Shown here: positions 22,622 to 30,282 of the stretch, piece after piece
Layout: each line of letters begins with the position of its first letter
Position numbering within the stretch: the first letter of the stretch is position 1
NCBI RefSeq assembly: GCF_003234565.1
Contig: NZ_QKTU01000011.1
Coordinates: 1 to 64,000, forward strand
Origin: Curtobacterium sp. MCBD17_013
GTDB lineage: Bacteria; Actinomycetota; Actinomycetes; Actinomycetales; Microbacteriaceae
DNA: 64,000 bases
Reading direction: 5' to 3'
Position numbers and translations under genes: made by a program
Notes under the pieces: generated by a model
Told to the model about the DNA's origin: nothing
The model's input: the letters and a program-made list of their open reading frames with translations, nothing else
Database searches by the model: none

Positions 22622-23509
22622 ATGACGGGAGAAGTGGTGACATCGGGCGGTTCGGTCAAGGTGCCCGGAGGGGCGGTCCTCGCCCTGCTCGGCAGTGCCG
22701 TGAGCAACCAGGTCGGAGCGGCACTGGGGGATCTCGCCTTCGCTCGTGTCGGCCCGCCGGGCGTCGTGGCCGTGCGGCAGCTCATCGCCGCGATCTCGCT
22801 CACCGCCCTCTCGCGACCGAACCTCGCCCGGTTGTCGTGGGGGCAGTGGTGGCCTGCGCTGTCGCTCGGTGGGGTGTTCGCCGTGATGAACCTCAGCCTG
22901 TACACCGCCATCGGGCGGATCGGACTCGGCCTCGCCATCACGCTCGAGTTCCTCGGACCGGTCAGCGTGGCCCTGGTCGGTGCACGGTCGTGGCGGGTGG
23001 CCGGTTGCGCGGTGGGTGCGGGCGCGGGTGTGGTCCTGTTGGTGTCTCCCGGTCCGTCGACCGACTGGATCGGCGTCGCGCTCGCCTGCACCGCGGCCTT
23101 GTGCTGGGCCGCGTACATCGTGCTGAACCGGGTCGTGGGGAGCCGGCTTCCGGGCCTGCAGGGACCCGCCGTGGCGAGTTGCGCGTCTGCGCTGGCCTCC
23201 CTGCCGATCCTGCTGTCGCTGCTCCTGACCGGGCGGTTCGACGTCTCCACCAGCGTGCTCTGCACGGCGGTCGGCGTCCTCTCGTCTGTGGTCCCCTACG
23301 CCACCGACGTGGTGGTGCTCCGGCGGATCCCTCAGTCGTTGTTCGGGATCGTCATGAGCCTCAACCCGGTCGCCGCTGCTGCCGTGGGGCTGATCGTGTT
23401 GGGGCAGCAACTCGCTCCGTGGCAGTGGGGCGGGATCGTGCTCATCGTCGCCTCTGACGCAGTGGCCGTGGCCAGGTCCGGACCTCGTTCCCGTCCTCGC
23501 AGCCGCTGA
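22622..23509 (+). CDS. EamA/DMT superfamily transporter (RhtA-like exporter)
   Basis: A 295-residue membrane protein of the drug/metabolite transporter superfamily, with ten predicted helices arranged as two EamA repeats. The first repeat covers about residues 12-140 (AVLALLGSAVSNQVGAALG, then VVAVRQLIAAISLTAL and IGLGLAITLEFLGPVSVALV) and the second about 145-285 (ALACTAALCWAAYIVLNRVV, LNPVAAAAVGLIVLGQQLAP). RhtA of this group exports threonine/homoserine. The substrate here is unknown. It is divergent from a LysR gene 68 bases away. A GTG three codons upstream is an alternative start. Confidence 0.88.
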   Translation: MTGEVVTSGGSVKVPGGAVLALLGSAVSNQVGAALGDLAFARVGPPGVVAVRQLIAAISLTALSRPNLARLSWGQWWPALSLGGVFAVMNLSLYTAIGRIGLGLAITLEFLGPVSVALVGARSWRVAGCAVGAGAGVVLLVSPGPSTDWIGVALACTAALCWAAYIVLNRVVGSRLPGLQGPAVASCASALASLPILLSLLLTGRFDVSTSVLCTAVGVLSSVVPYATDVVVLRRIPQSLFGIVMSLNPVAAAAVGLIVLGQQLAPWQWGGIVLIVASDAVAVARSGPRSRPRSR

Positions 23510-23593
23510 AGCCCCTCCTGTGCGGCGACATCGCCACGACGGATCGGCAGGGGCGGGGAGCAGCAGGTGCTTCGCTCGAGCCCGTTCGACGAG

Positions 23594-23632
23594 CACGTCC
23601 CTCTCCCGGCTCGTGGCCCGGAGAGGGACGTG
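23594..23632. terminator. convergent terminator hairpin
   Basis: A perfect 13-base stem, CACGTCCCTCTCC (23594-23606) with its complement at 23620-23632 and a 13-base loop, lies between the convergent EamA and SDR genes. Confidence 0.65.
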
Positions 23633-23643
23633 GAGCAACGCGC

Positions 23644-24387
23644 TCAGGCCGTCTGCGTCAGTTCGGTCACGAGCGCGCGAGCCTCGCCGCTGGAGCCCAG
23701 GGGCACGGCACGGCTGGGGACATCGGCGGCCCGGGAGAGCGCGATGGCCACGTCGCCGACCTCGCCGGCGGACACCTGCTCCGGCTCGCCATCGACGAAT
23801 CGGGTGCGGACGGGGCCGAGGACCAGGGCGTGGATCCTGCGGTCCGGCGTCTCGGCGGCCAGGACGCGTTGCATCATGAGCAGCGCGGCCTGCTCCATGC
23901 TCACCAGCCCGCTGCCCGGGACGGGGAACGTGGCGGACTGGCCGACGACCACGGTGTACGCGCCGAGTCCGCTCAGCCGCGGCACGATCGCCCGTGCCAG
24001 TGCCATGTGCGCGGTGGCGAGGCCGGTGAACGCGGCCCCCCAGTCGTCCTCGCGGATGCCGGTCAGGGGGCCGCCCTGCCACCATCCGCCGACCGGCACG
24101 ACGACGTCGTCGATCCCGCCGAGCCGCTCGGTCATCTGACGGCCGAGCTCGTCCGCTCCGATGAAGGAGGTGTAGTCGTGCGTCGGGAGGTGCAGCAACG
24201 GCGAGACCCCGAGATGGCCGAGTGCAGCGCGCAGCTCCGTGCCCCGCTCGTCCGAGCGAGTGGGAACGACGACATCGGCGCCGGCATCGAGGAACGCGCT
24301 GACGACACCTTCGCCGACGCCGCCGGTTCCGCCGGGGACCAGGACGCGCCGACCGGCGAGTGAAGCGGGGGATGGGGTGAATGGCAT
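23644..24387 (-). CDS. SDR-fold protein with degenerate catalytic site
   Basis: A 247-residue classical-SDR-length protein. VLVPGGTGGVGEGVVSAFLD gives the GxxxGxG cofactor motif, and VVVPVGGWWQGGPLTG occupies the NNAG position in altered form. Where classical SDRs have YxxxK this protein has VSMEQ (in SGLVSMEQAALLMM), so both catalytic Tyr and Lys appear replaced by Val and Gln. It may bind NAD(P) without normal oxidoreductase activity. AAGGAG precedes the ATG. It is divergent from a MarR gene across three TTGGnnnnnCCAA-type palindromes and is probably its target. Confidence 0.82.
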   Translation of the reverse strand: MPFTPSPASLAGRRVLVPGGTGGVGEGVVSAFLDAGADVVVPTRSDERGTELRAALGHLGVSPLLHLPTHDYTSFIGADELGRQMTERLGGIDDVVVPVGGWWQGGPLTGIREDDWGAAFTGLATAHMALARAIVPRLSGLGAYTVVVGQSATFPVPGSGLVSMEQAALLMMQRVLAAETPDRRIHALVLGPVRTRFVDGEPEQVSAGEVGDVAIALSRAADVPSRAVPLGSSGEARALVTELTQTA

Positions 24388-24396
24388 GAAAACTCC

Positions 24397-24453
24397 TTGG
24401 TCCGACCAATGTTGGTAGCACCAACGCTAGCACCGATCCGTTGGCCATACCAA
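24397..24453. promoter_or_regulatory. three tandem MarR-type palindromic operators
   Basis: TTGGTCCGACCAA (24397-24409), TTGGTAGCACCAA (24412-24424) and TTGGCCATACCAA (24441-24453) share TTGG-N5-CCAA. Starts are 15 and 29 bases apart. The MarR -10-like TAGTCT (24458-24463) follows, six bases before its ATG. Very likely the MarR autoregulatory sites. Confidence 0.78.
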
Positions 24454-24469
24454 CTGATAGTCTCGGTGC

Positions 24470-24919
24470 ATGTCGGTTGATCCTCGACCTCCTCACGCGC
24501 TCCGCACCCTCGTCAGCTGGCAGGCCGCACGGGTGGCGACGATCGGCACCCGCCTGACCGCTGCGCGCATGCCGCTCGAGGCGCGTTCGGACTTCGCGGT
24601 GCTGTCCGCGCTGCAGGAGTACGGCCCGCTGAGCCAGGCGGACATCGGCAGGGTGCTGGGTCTGGACCGCAACAACGTCAACGGCATCGTCGTCCGGCTC
24701 GACGCCGACGAGTCCGTGCTCCGGACCCCTGACCCGGCGGATCGACGGCGGAACATCGTCACGATCACGGCGAACGGCGGGGAACGACTCGCCGATCTCC
24801 GAACGCAGGCCGACGCCGTGCAGGACGAGCTCCTCGCAGCACTGTCCCCCGCCGATCGCGACGCTCTCGTCCGCCTCCTCGGCGATGTGCTGGCAGCCCA
24901 TCCGACGCAACCAGCGTGA
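24470..24919 (+). CDS. MarR family transcriptional regulator
   Basis: A 149-residue MarR-type regulator. The winged helix spans about residues 42-95: PLSQADIGRVLGLDRNNVNG is the helix-turn-helix with recognition helix, and LRTPDPADRRRNIVTITANG the wing with the conserved DRR. The flanking helices form the dimer interface. The ATG is six bases after TAGTCT, so translation probably starts at the mRNA 5' end. It faces an SDR-like gene, and three matching palindromes lie between them, so control of both genes by this protein is the natural reading. Confidence 0.92.
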   Translation: MSVDPRPPHALRTLVSWQAARVATIGTRLTAARMPLEARSDFAVLSALQEYGPLSQADIGRVLGLDRNNVNGIVVRLDADESVLRTPDPADRRRNIVTITANGGERLADLRTQADAVQDELLAALSPADRDALVRLLGDVLAAHPTQPA

Positions 24920-25010
24920 CGTCGTCCTGACGGTCCCGCGGGGGAGGCGCGGAGAGCGCCCTCGAGCCGGTCGCGCGCTCGTCGAACCCGCCACCACGAC
25001 CGCCGAGCCA

Positions 25011-25044
25011 CCGATGGCCGGGAGCGTGTGCTCCCGGCCATCGG
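25011..25044. terminator. convergent terminator hairpin
   Basis: A perfect 14-base stem, CCGATGGCCGGGAG (25011-25024) with CTCCCGGCCATCGG (25031-25044) and a 6-base loop, lies between the convergent MarR and beta-helix genes. Confidence 0.75.
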
Positions 25045-25065
25045 CGTTCGATGGTGCCCTGGACC

Positions 25066-26928
25066 TTACTGAGCGGTCCCGTTGGTGTAGGTGGTGACGG
25101 TCTGCGGCTGCCCCGTGTTCGCGCTCGTGGCGGCGGGCCCCTGGCCGTCGATCACATGGTCGATCGTCCCGGCGTTGCTGTTCAGCGCGACGGTCGTGAG
25201 GTCGTGCATGACGACCCCGGGCGTGTTCGGCACCTCGAACGACTGCGTCGCGTGGAGGGTCGGGTCGACGTTGGTGTAGATGTAGCTGCCGAGGCCCCAC
25301 GCTTCGTGCGTCCGGACGTCGTCCGCGACCTTGTACGCGGCGTACCCGTTCACCCCGTCGTGTTGCCACGCGGCCTGGTTCGGGGCGTCGTACGGGAGCT
25401 CGTTCTGGAAGAACACCGTCCGACCGCGCTCACCGTTCCAGATGACGTTGTCCTTCTGGTAGTGCTCGACGAACAGGCCGGTCGCGGTGACGTCATCCCC
25501 GTTCACGACGACGCCGGTGTCGGCCGTGTTCACGGTCCAGCCGACGGAGCCCGCCACGCCGTGGTCGGCGCGCCAGGCCCAGATGTCATCGAGGATCGTG
25601 TCGTCGCTGTTCACCTCGAGGCTCGTCGTGGCCTTGCCGACGTGGGGGCCGCCGACGCGGAAGAACACGTCCTGCAGGGCAGTGGGGTCCGTGGCGCTCG
25701 CCACGTGCTTGCCGCCCTTGTCGTGGCCCGTGCCGACGCGGAGCAGCGCCGGGGAGTTCACGGCACCGGCATCGAACGTCAGGCCGGCGATGTCGACGCC
25801 CTGCACGTCGGCGACGGTCATCGGGACGGCGCCGTTCTGGGCGGTCAGCGTGGCCATGCCGAGCCCGAGGACGACCGTGTCTGCTCGCTTGACGGCGATG
25901 CTCTGTGCGACGTCGTAGACGCCAGGCGTGACGAGCAGGTCCTTGCCCTGGGCGAGTGCGGAGTTGATCTTCGCGATGGAGTCCGACGGGTGGGCGACGA
26001 AGAAGCTGCTCAGCGGCAGCGACTGCCCGGGCGTGTGCCCGGTGGCCCACGTCGTCCCCGCCGAGTTCGTTCGCGCGCTGGGCACGAACACCCGGTAGGC
26101 GCCGTTCGCGTCGACGTAGAGGTACGGCTTCTCGCGCGATGCCGGTGTCGTCGCCAGCGTCGTGTAGGGCTGCTGGGGGAACGACTGCGCCGGCGCGTTG
26201 ACGTCGCCGGAGAACACCTGGTTCCACACGCCGTTCGACCAGCCGGCGCCGAGGTCCGAGTTGCGGACGTAGAACTGCTGCTGCGATCCGTTGAGCGCCC
26301 CGCCCTGCAGTTCGGAGTCGGCGACGAATCCACCGCTCGCGTAGTTCGGGTTCTCGCAGTACGGCATGAACGTCGTGTAGTCCTCGACGTGGACACGGCG
26401 CATCGGCGCCGCCTGGGACACCGCCCACATCTCGCTGCCCGTGTGGCACGCGTCCGCGGTCGGGACGACGTGGATCGTCAGGTTGGAGACCGATCGCCAG
26501 AACGTGTCGAGCGCGCCGCTGCCGTCGGTACCGGTCGCGGTCACGCCTCCGTTGATGGTCACCCCGGACGGGTCCTGCCCGAGACCGTCGACCTCGGTGT
26601 AGTAGCCCACGCGGATGTCGAGCGGGTTCGTGCTCGATCCGTACGTTCCGGGCTCGAACAGCAGCGCGTACCGCTGCGAGCCCATCTCGTTGGCGGACTG
26701 CTGGGCGTACACGGCGTCGACCTTCGCCTGGATGTCGGCCTGCGGCATGTCGGGGGAGAACACGACGACGTTCGGCCCGAACGCCGAGGACGGCGGGGTC
26801 GGTGCGGCGATCGCGGTCTGGGTGGTCGCGAGGACGCCGAGTGTGGCGGCGCCGACGGCGATGGCGGCACCGAACAGGCGACGGCGTGACCGTCTCGTCC
26901 GGAGCGTGTGTGTCGGTGAGGAGGGCAT
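25066..26928 (-). CDS. secreted right-handed beta-helix protein (pectate-lyase/GH55-like superfamily)
   Basis: A 620-residue exported protein. The N-terminus has a Tat-like twin-arginine run (RTRRSRRRLFGAA) before a hydrophobic stretch and an AIAAPTP cleavage region near residue 41. The mature part begins FGPNVVVFSPDMPQADIQAK and continues as repeated short strands with Asn/Asp turns, as in parallel beta-helix enzymes (for example the rungs around TVVLGLGMATLTAQNGAVP and VQGVDIAGLTFDAGAVNSP). Related actinobacterial secreted proteins are usually annotated vaguely; the reaction is not established from sequence. A polysaccharide target is inferred from the fold and the local GH genes. The upstream frame extension belongs to noncoding sequence. 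The ATG at 26928 is the natural start before the signal peptide. Confidence 0.8.
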   Translation of the reverse strand: MPSSPTHTLRTRRSRRRLFGAAIAVGAATLGVLATTQTAIAAPTPPSSAFGPNVVVFSPDMPQADIQAKVDAVYAQQSANEMGSQRYALLFEPGTYGSSTNPLDIRVGYYTEVDGLGQDPSGVTINGGVTATGTDGSGALDTFWRSVSNLTIHVVPTADACHTGSEMWAVSQAAPMRRVHVEDYTTFMPYCENPNYASGGFVADSELQGGALNGSQQQFYVRNSDLGAGWSNGVWNQVFSGDVNAPAQSFPQQPYTTLATTPASREKPYLYVDANGAYRVFVPSARTNSAGTTWATGHTPGQSLPLSSFFVAHPSDSIAKINSALAQGKDLLVTPGVYDVAQSIAVKRADTVVLGLGMATLTAQNGAVPMTVADVQGVDIAGLTFDAGAVNSPALLRVGTGHDKGGKHVASATDPTALQDVFFRVGGPHVGKATTSLEVNSDDTILDDIWAWRADHGVAGSVGWTVNTADTGVVVNGDDVTATGLFVEHYQKDNVIWNGERGRTVFFQNELPYDAPNQAAWQHDGVNGYAAYKVADDVRTHEAWGLGSYIYTNVDPTLHATQSFEVPNTPGVVMHDLTTVALNSNAGTIDHVIDGQGPAATSANTGQPQTVTTYTNGTAQ

Positions 26929-27175
26929 CGTTGACCAGCTTCCGTTGCAGCGGCGGCATCGCCGTCCGCCCGCGGACAGCAGGGTCCTCGGGGCGGGCGC
27001 CATCGGCCGCCTGGGTGAAGAGTGTGAGCACTGTATCAACGCCCTGGTCGGGACGGACACCGGTCGGCTCCGAGGACCAGCGCCGGAGTGGCGAGCGGCA
27101 GACGCAGCAGCCCGCCTGAGTGCCGTCCCCGGAGCCGGAGAACGATGGAGGCCCTGACCACGAAGGAGAACACGT

Positions 27176-27994
27176 ATGAGCAAGGTCTGGTTCATCACCG
27201 GCGCGTCCCGGGGCTTCGGACGCGAATGGGCGGAGGCCGCCCTGGAACGCGGCGACAGCGTCGCCGGGACCGCCCGCAACCTGGACGACGTCCGCGCACT
27301 CACCGAGCAGTACCCGGACACGTTCCTCCCGATCCGTCTCGACGTCACCGACCGTGACGCCGACTTCGCAGCGGTGCAGCAGGCGGCCGAGCGCTTCGGG
27401 CGCCTCGACGTGGTCGTCAACAACGCCGGCTACGGACAGTTCGGGATGATCGAGGAGATCAGCGAGCAGGAGGCGCGCGCCCAGCTCGAGACGAACCTGT
27501 TCGGGGCCCTCTGGGTCACCCAGGCGGCGCTCCCGATCATGCGCGAGCAGCGGTCGGGCCGCATCATCCAGGTGTCGAGCATCGGCGGGATCAGCGCGTT
27601 CCCGATCACCGGCATCTACCACGCGTCGAAGTGGGCGCTCGAGGGGTTCAGCCAGTCGCTGTCCCAGGAGGTCGCCGGCTTCGGCATCACGGTCACCCTG
27701 GTCGAGCCCGGCGGGTTCTCCACGGACTGGTCCGGCCCGTCGTCCTCGACGAGCGCCGAGATCGACGCCTACGCCGACGTCCGGGAGGCCCGCAACGCGA
27801 GCCGTGCCGCGGCCAGCGCGGGCGACCCGGCCGCCACCCGTGGGCCGATCCTCCGGATCGTCGACGCCGAGGAGCCGCCCCTGCGCGTCTTCTTCGGGTC
27901 GGCGCCGCTCGGGATCGCCGAGAAGGACTACGCGAGCCGACTCGAGACGTGGCGCGCATGGCAGCCGGTCGCCGAGGAGGCGCACGGCAGCTGA
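27176..27994 (+). CDS. short-chain dehydrogenase/reductase (classical SDR)
   Basis: A 272-residue classical SDR with intact motifs: WFITGASRGFGREWAEAAL (TGxxxGxG, cofactor), VVVNNAGYGQFG (NNAG), the catalytic Ser in IIQVSSIGGISAF, and YHASKWALEGFSQ (YxxxK). After the strand VTLVEPGGFSTDW an extended C-terminal region of about 70 residues resembles the oxidoreductase group commonly annotated as DltE/YusZ-like. GAAGGAG stands before the ATG. It is a single gene between the divergent beta-helix gene and a convergent APH gene, and ends at a strong hairpin. The substrate is unknown. Confidence 0.92.
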   Translation: MSKVWFITGASRGFGREWAEAALERGDSVAGTARNLDDVRALTEQYPDTFLPIRLDVTDRDADFAAVQQAAERFGRLDVVVNNAGYGQFGMIEEISEQEARAQLETNLFGALWVTQAALPIMREQRSGRIIQVSSIGGISAFPITGIYHASKWALEGFSQSLSQEVAGFGITVTLVEPGGFSTDWSGPSSSTSAEIDAYADVREARNASRAAASAGDPAATRGPILRIVDAEEPPLRVFFGSAPLGIAEKDYASRLETWRAWQPVAEEAHGS

Positions 27995-28003
27995 GTGCCG
28001 GTG

Positions 28004-28034
28004 CCCCGGCGCGGTCCTCCACGCCGCGCCGGGG
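28004..28034. terminator. terminator hairpin after SDR
   Basis: A perfect 11-base stem, CCCCGGCGCGG (28004-28014) with CCGCGCCGGGG (28024-28034) and a 9-base loop, lies ten bases after the SDR stop and before the convergent APH stop. Confidence 0.75.
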
Positions 28035-28087
28035 CTGTGCAGGCTGACCGGTCACCGCGTGGTGCGCCTGATCAGGAGGCTCCCGAC

Positions 28088-29059
28088 CTACCAGACGAGT
28101 CCGTCGAGATGGTTGTGACCGGAGAGCAGGTGGGCGACGCGACCCCACGCCACATCGCGCACCTCGGGGTCGGGATGATGTGCGGCGATCGCGAGCGCCA
28201 CGAACAGGTCGTGGACGTCCAACCGTTCGCGGAGGTGCTCGCGCTCGAACAGCTCCGGGTAGGCGCCGTGTAGCCAACCGGGGACCTCGGCGAGCGATGG
28301 CCCGTCGAGCCCTCGAGCGTCGGGCGTCGGGGGGAACTCGGACGGTCGAGCGCACCAGCGCAGGATCGTGTCGAGCTCGGCGGTCGCTGGCTGCGCCAGT
28401 GCCTCCGCGAAGTCGATGATCCCGGTGACCCGGTCTCCGTCGACCATCACGTTGGACCCGTGGAGGTCGCCGTGGACGAGGACGTGGTGCTCGGCCGTGA
28501 ACAGCGGAAGTCGCTCCCCGATCCAGTCGGCGACGTCCGCGAGCAGGCGCGGGTCATGCGTGGGTGAACGACGGGCGTCCTCGACCAGCTGGAGCATCGC
28601 GTGCACGACGGGTGGGTGGTACGCGGGCCACGACCCTCCGTTCAGCGCGTCGGCGAGCCACGGCGGCATCAGGTTATCCGGTACGGGAACGCCGTGGAGT
28701 GCGCGCAACGCGGCTCCGAGGCTCTCGATCATCGCTCGCCGCAGGCTCGGATCGGCCGAGGGCCACGCGTCGTGCAGGGTCCGACCCGGAAGGCGTTCGG
28801 AGACGGACCAGGGTCCGTCCGGGCCGTCGCCGTGCGCGATGTGCCGAGCGTGCGGAACGGCACTGCCACTGAGCAGGTCGACGACCCTGGCTTCGTGGTC
28901 GTAGGCGTCACGGATCCGTCCGTCGCTCAGCCGGACGACGTACTCGTCACCGACCCAGGCACGGCTCACCCAGCCGGCCTTGAGCAGGTACCGCCCCGTC
29001 GGCGGCAGCCCGGCTGCCGCCAACGTGCGCCGCAGCCGCGGGTCGGCCTCGTCGCTCAC
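28088..29059 (-). CDS. APH-fold phosphotransferase (aminoglycoside phosphotransferase family)
   Basis: A 323-residue protein kinase-like enzyme of the APH family. The key segment is HHVLVHGDLHGSNVMVDGDR (catalytic HGDLHxxN at about residues 192-200) followed by VTGIIDFAEAL, the metal-binding IDF motif. Such enzymes phosphorylate antibiotics, sugars, homoserine or choline, so the substrate cannot be named. The GTG start overlaps the LacI stop (GTGA), so it is co-transcribed with the LacI gene of the GH127 locus; a sugar or sugar-derivative kinase is thus at least as likely as resistance. The start of the domain (YLLKAGWVSRAWVGDEYVVRL) is normal. Confidence 0.82.
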   Translation of the reverse strand: MSDEADPRLRRTLAAAGLPPTGRYLLKAGWVSRAWVGDEYVVRLSDGRIRDAYDHEARVVDLLSGSAVPHARHIAHGDGPDGPWSVSERLPGRTLHDAWPSADPSLRRAMIESLGAALRALHGVPVPDNLMPPWLADALNGGSWPAYHPPVVHAMLQLVEDARRSPTHDPRLLADVADWIGERLPLFTAEHHVLVHGDLHGSNVMVDGDRVTGIIDFAEALAQPATAELDTILRWCARPSEFPPTPDARGLDGPSLAEVPGWLHGAYPELFEREHLRERLDVHDLFVALAIAAHHPDPEVRDVAWGRVAHLLSGHNHLDGLVW

Positions 29060-30123
29060 GTCGACTGCCGTGCCACGAGGAAACAGTCCGCCGTGCGCAC
29101 GCCGCCCGTGACCTGCTCACCCTGGATCATCCGCATGAGCAGGTCCGCCGCCTGGCGCCCGACCTCCCGGAGGTTGAGGTCCACCGACGTGATGCTCGGC
29201 CGCGCGGCGTCGGTGATGACGCTCCAGTTGTCGACGCCGACGACGCCGACCTGGGTCGGCACCACGATGCCCGCCTCACGGAGGCAGTCCACGACGCCTC
29301 GCGCGATCTGGTCACTGGTGCAGAACACCCCGTCGAACTGCGTCCCGAGCAACCGGGTCGCGGCCTCGTACCCCCACCGTTCGCTCCACTCGCCGTACAT
29401 CGCGTCGCCGCTGGCGAGTGTGGCGCCGGCGGCGGCGATCGCCCGCTTCGCGCTCTCGACGCGGTGCGAACTCGCGGTGTGTCGTCGGGCACCCGAGATG
29501 ACCGCGATCGAGCGGCGGCCCGATCCGAGCAGGTGGTCGATCGCTCGGGCCGCGCCTGCTTCGTCGTCCGGCACGATCGAGACGTCGTCGGGGTCGAGCG
29601 ACGGCGAGAGCGCGTACACGGCGGGGACGCCGAGCAGCTCGGTGATCGACGGGCGTGGATCGCTCGAGCGCCCCGTCACGACGATGCCGTCGACGCGCTG
29701 GTTGAGGAACGTCTGCACGTAGTGCGTCTCGCGGATCGGGTCGCCGCGGCTCTCGGCGAGCAACATCGAGACCTCGCCCGGGCCGAAGGTGTCCTCGGCG
29801 CCGGTGAGGATGGGGATGGTGAAGCGGCCGTAGGCGTCCGTCGACAGCACACCCACCAGGAAGGACCGGCCTGGGGCCACGCCCGCCGACCCTGGCGCAC
29901 CAGCGAACCCGCGCATCGGTCGGGCGACCGCACGGTCGGCGCCCGGCACCGTCCGCCCCGGGGCGCGCACCGTCAGTCCCAGCTCCGTGGCGGCCGCGCT
30001 GACGCGTTGCCGCGTCTCCTCCGCGATCTGCCCCCGGCCGTTGAGGACCTTGGAGACCGTGCCGACCGACACCCCCGTTCGCGCGGCGACGTCGGCGAGG
30101 GTCACTTCACGTCGGTTGACCAC
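29056..30123 (-). CDS. LacI family transcriptional regulator (GH127/ABC locus)
   Basis: A 355-residue LacI-family repressor. The N-terminal DNA-binding domain is VTLADVAARTGVSVGTVSKV followed by LNGRGQIAEETRQRV. An unusual Ala/Gly/Pro-rich insertion of about 40 residues (about 50-90) lies between the hinge helix and the periplasmic-binding-protein-like core, which begins FLVGVLSTDAYGRFTIPIL. The core is complete, with VDGIVVTGR, GVFCTSDQIARGVV and VGVVGVDNW. The GTG start is set by a strong GGAGGAGG. It is divergent from the ABC/GH127 operon and is the natural owner of the TTGCGGCAA operators between them; the inducer is probably a sugar released from arabinan-type glycans. Confidence 0.92.
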   Translation of the reverse strand: MVNRREVTLADVAARTGVSVGTVSKVLNGRGQIAEETRQRVSAAATELGLTVRAPGRTVPGADRAVARPMRGFAGAPGSAGVAPGRSFLVGVLSTDAYGRFTIPILTGAEDTFGPGEVSMLLAESRGDPIRETHYVQTFLNQRVDGIVVTGRSSDPRPSITELLGVPAVYALSPSLDPDDVSIVPDDEAGAARAIDHLLGSGRRSIAVISGARRHTASSHRVESAKRAIAAAGATLASGDAMYGEWSERWGYEAATRLLGTQFDGVFCTSDQIARGVVDCLREAGIVVPTQVGVVGVDNWSVITDAARPSITSVDLNLREVGRQAADLLMRMIQGEQVTGGVRTADCFLVARQST

Positions 30124-30164
30124 TGCGTCCTCCTCCCGCTGCCAGCGTACGGCACACGGCAAAC

Positions 30165-30261
30165 ATTGCCGCAATACTGGTCGGATCGGCGCATTGACAT
30201 CGCCACACCGCGAGCCATAGCGTCAGCAAACACAGCAAATCTTGCGGCAACGGTGCGGCAA
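30165..30261. promoter_or_regulatory. ABC/GH127 operon promoter with TTGCGGCAA operators
   Basis: The operator motif TTGCGGCAA occurs at 30242-30250, in inverse inside the palindrome ATTGCCGCAAT (30165-30175), and with one change (GTGCGGCAA) at 30253-30261. A promoter with TTGACA (30194-30199) and TAGCGT (30218-30223), 18 bases apart, lies between them, so bound LacI protein would flank RNA polymerase. Confidence 0.7.
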
Positions 30262-30282
30262 GGAGAGATGCGGGAGATGACG

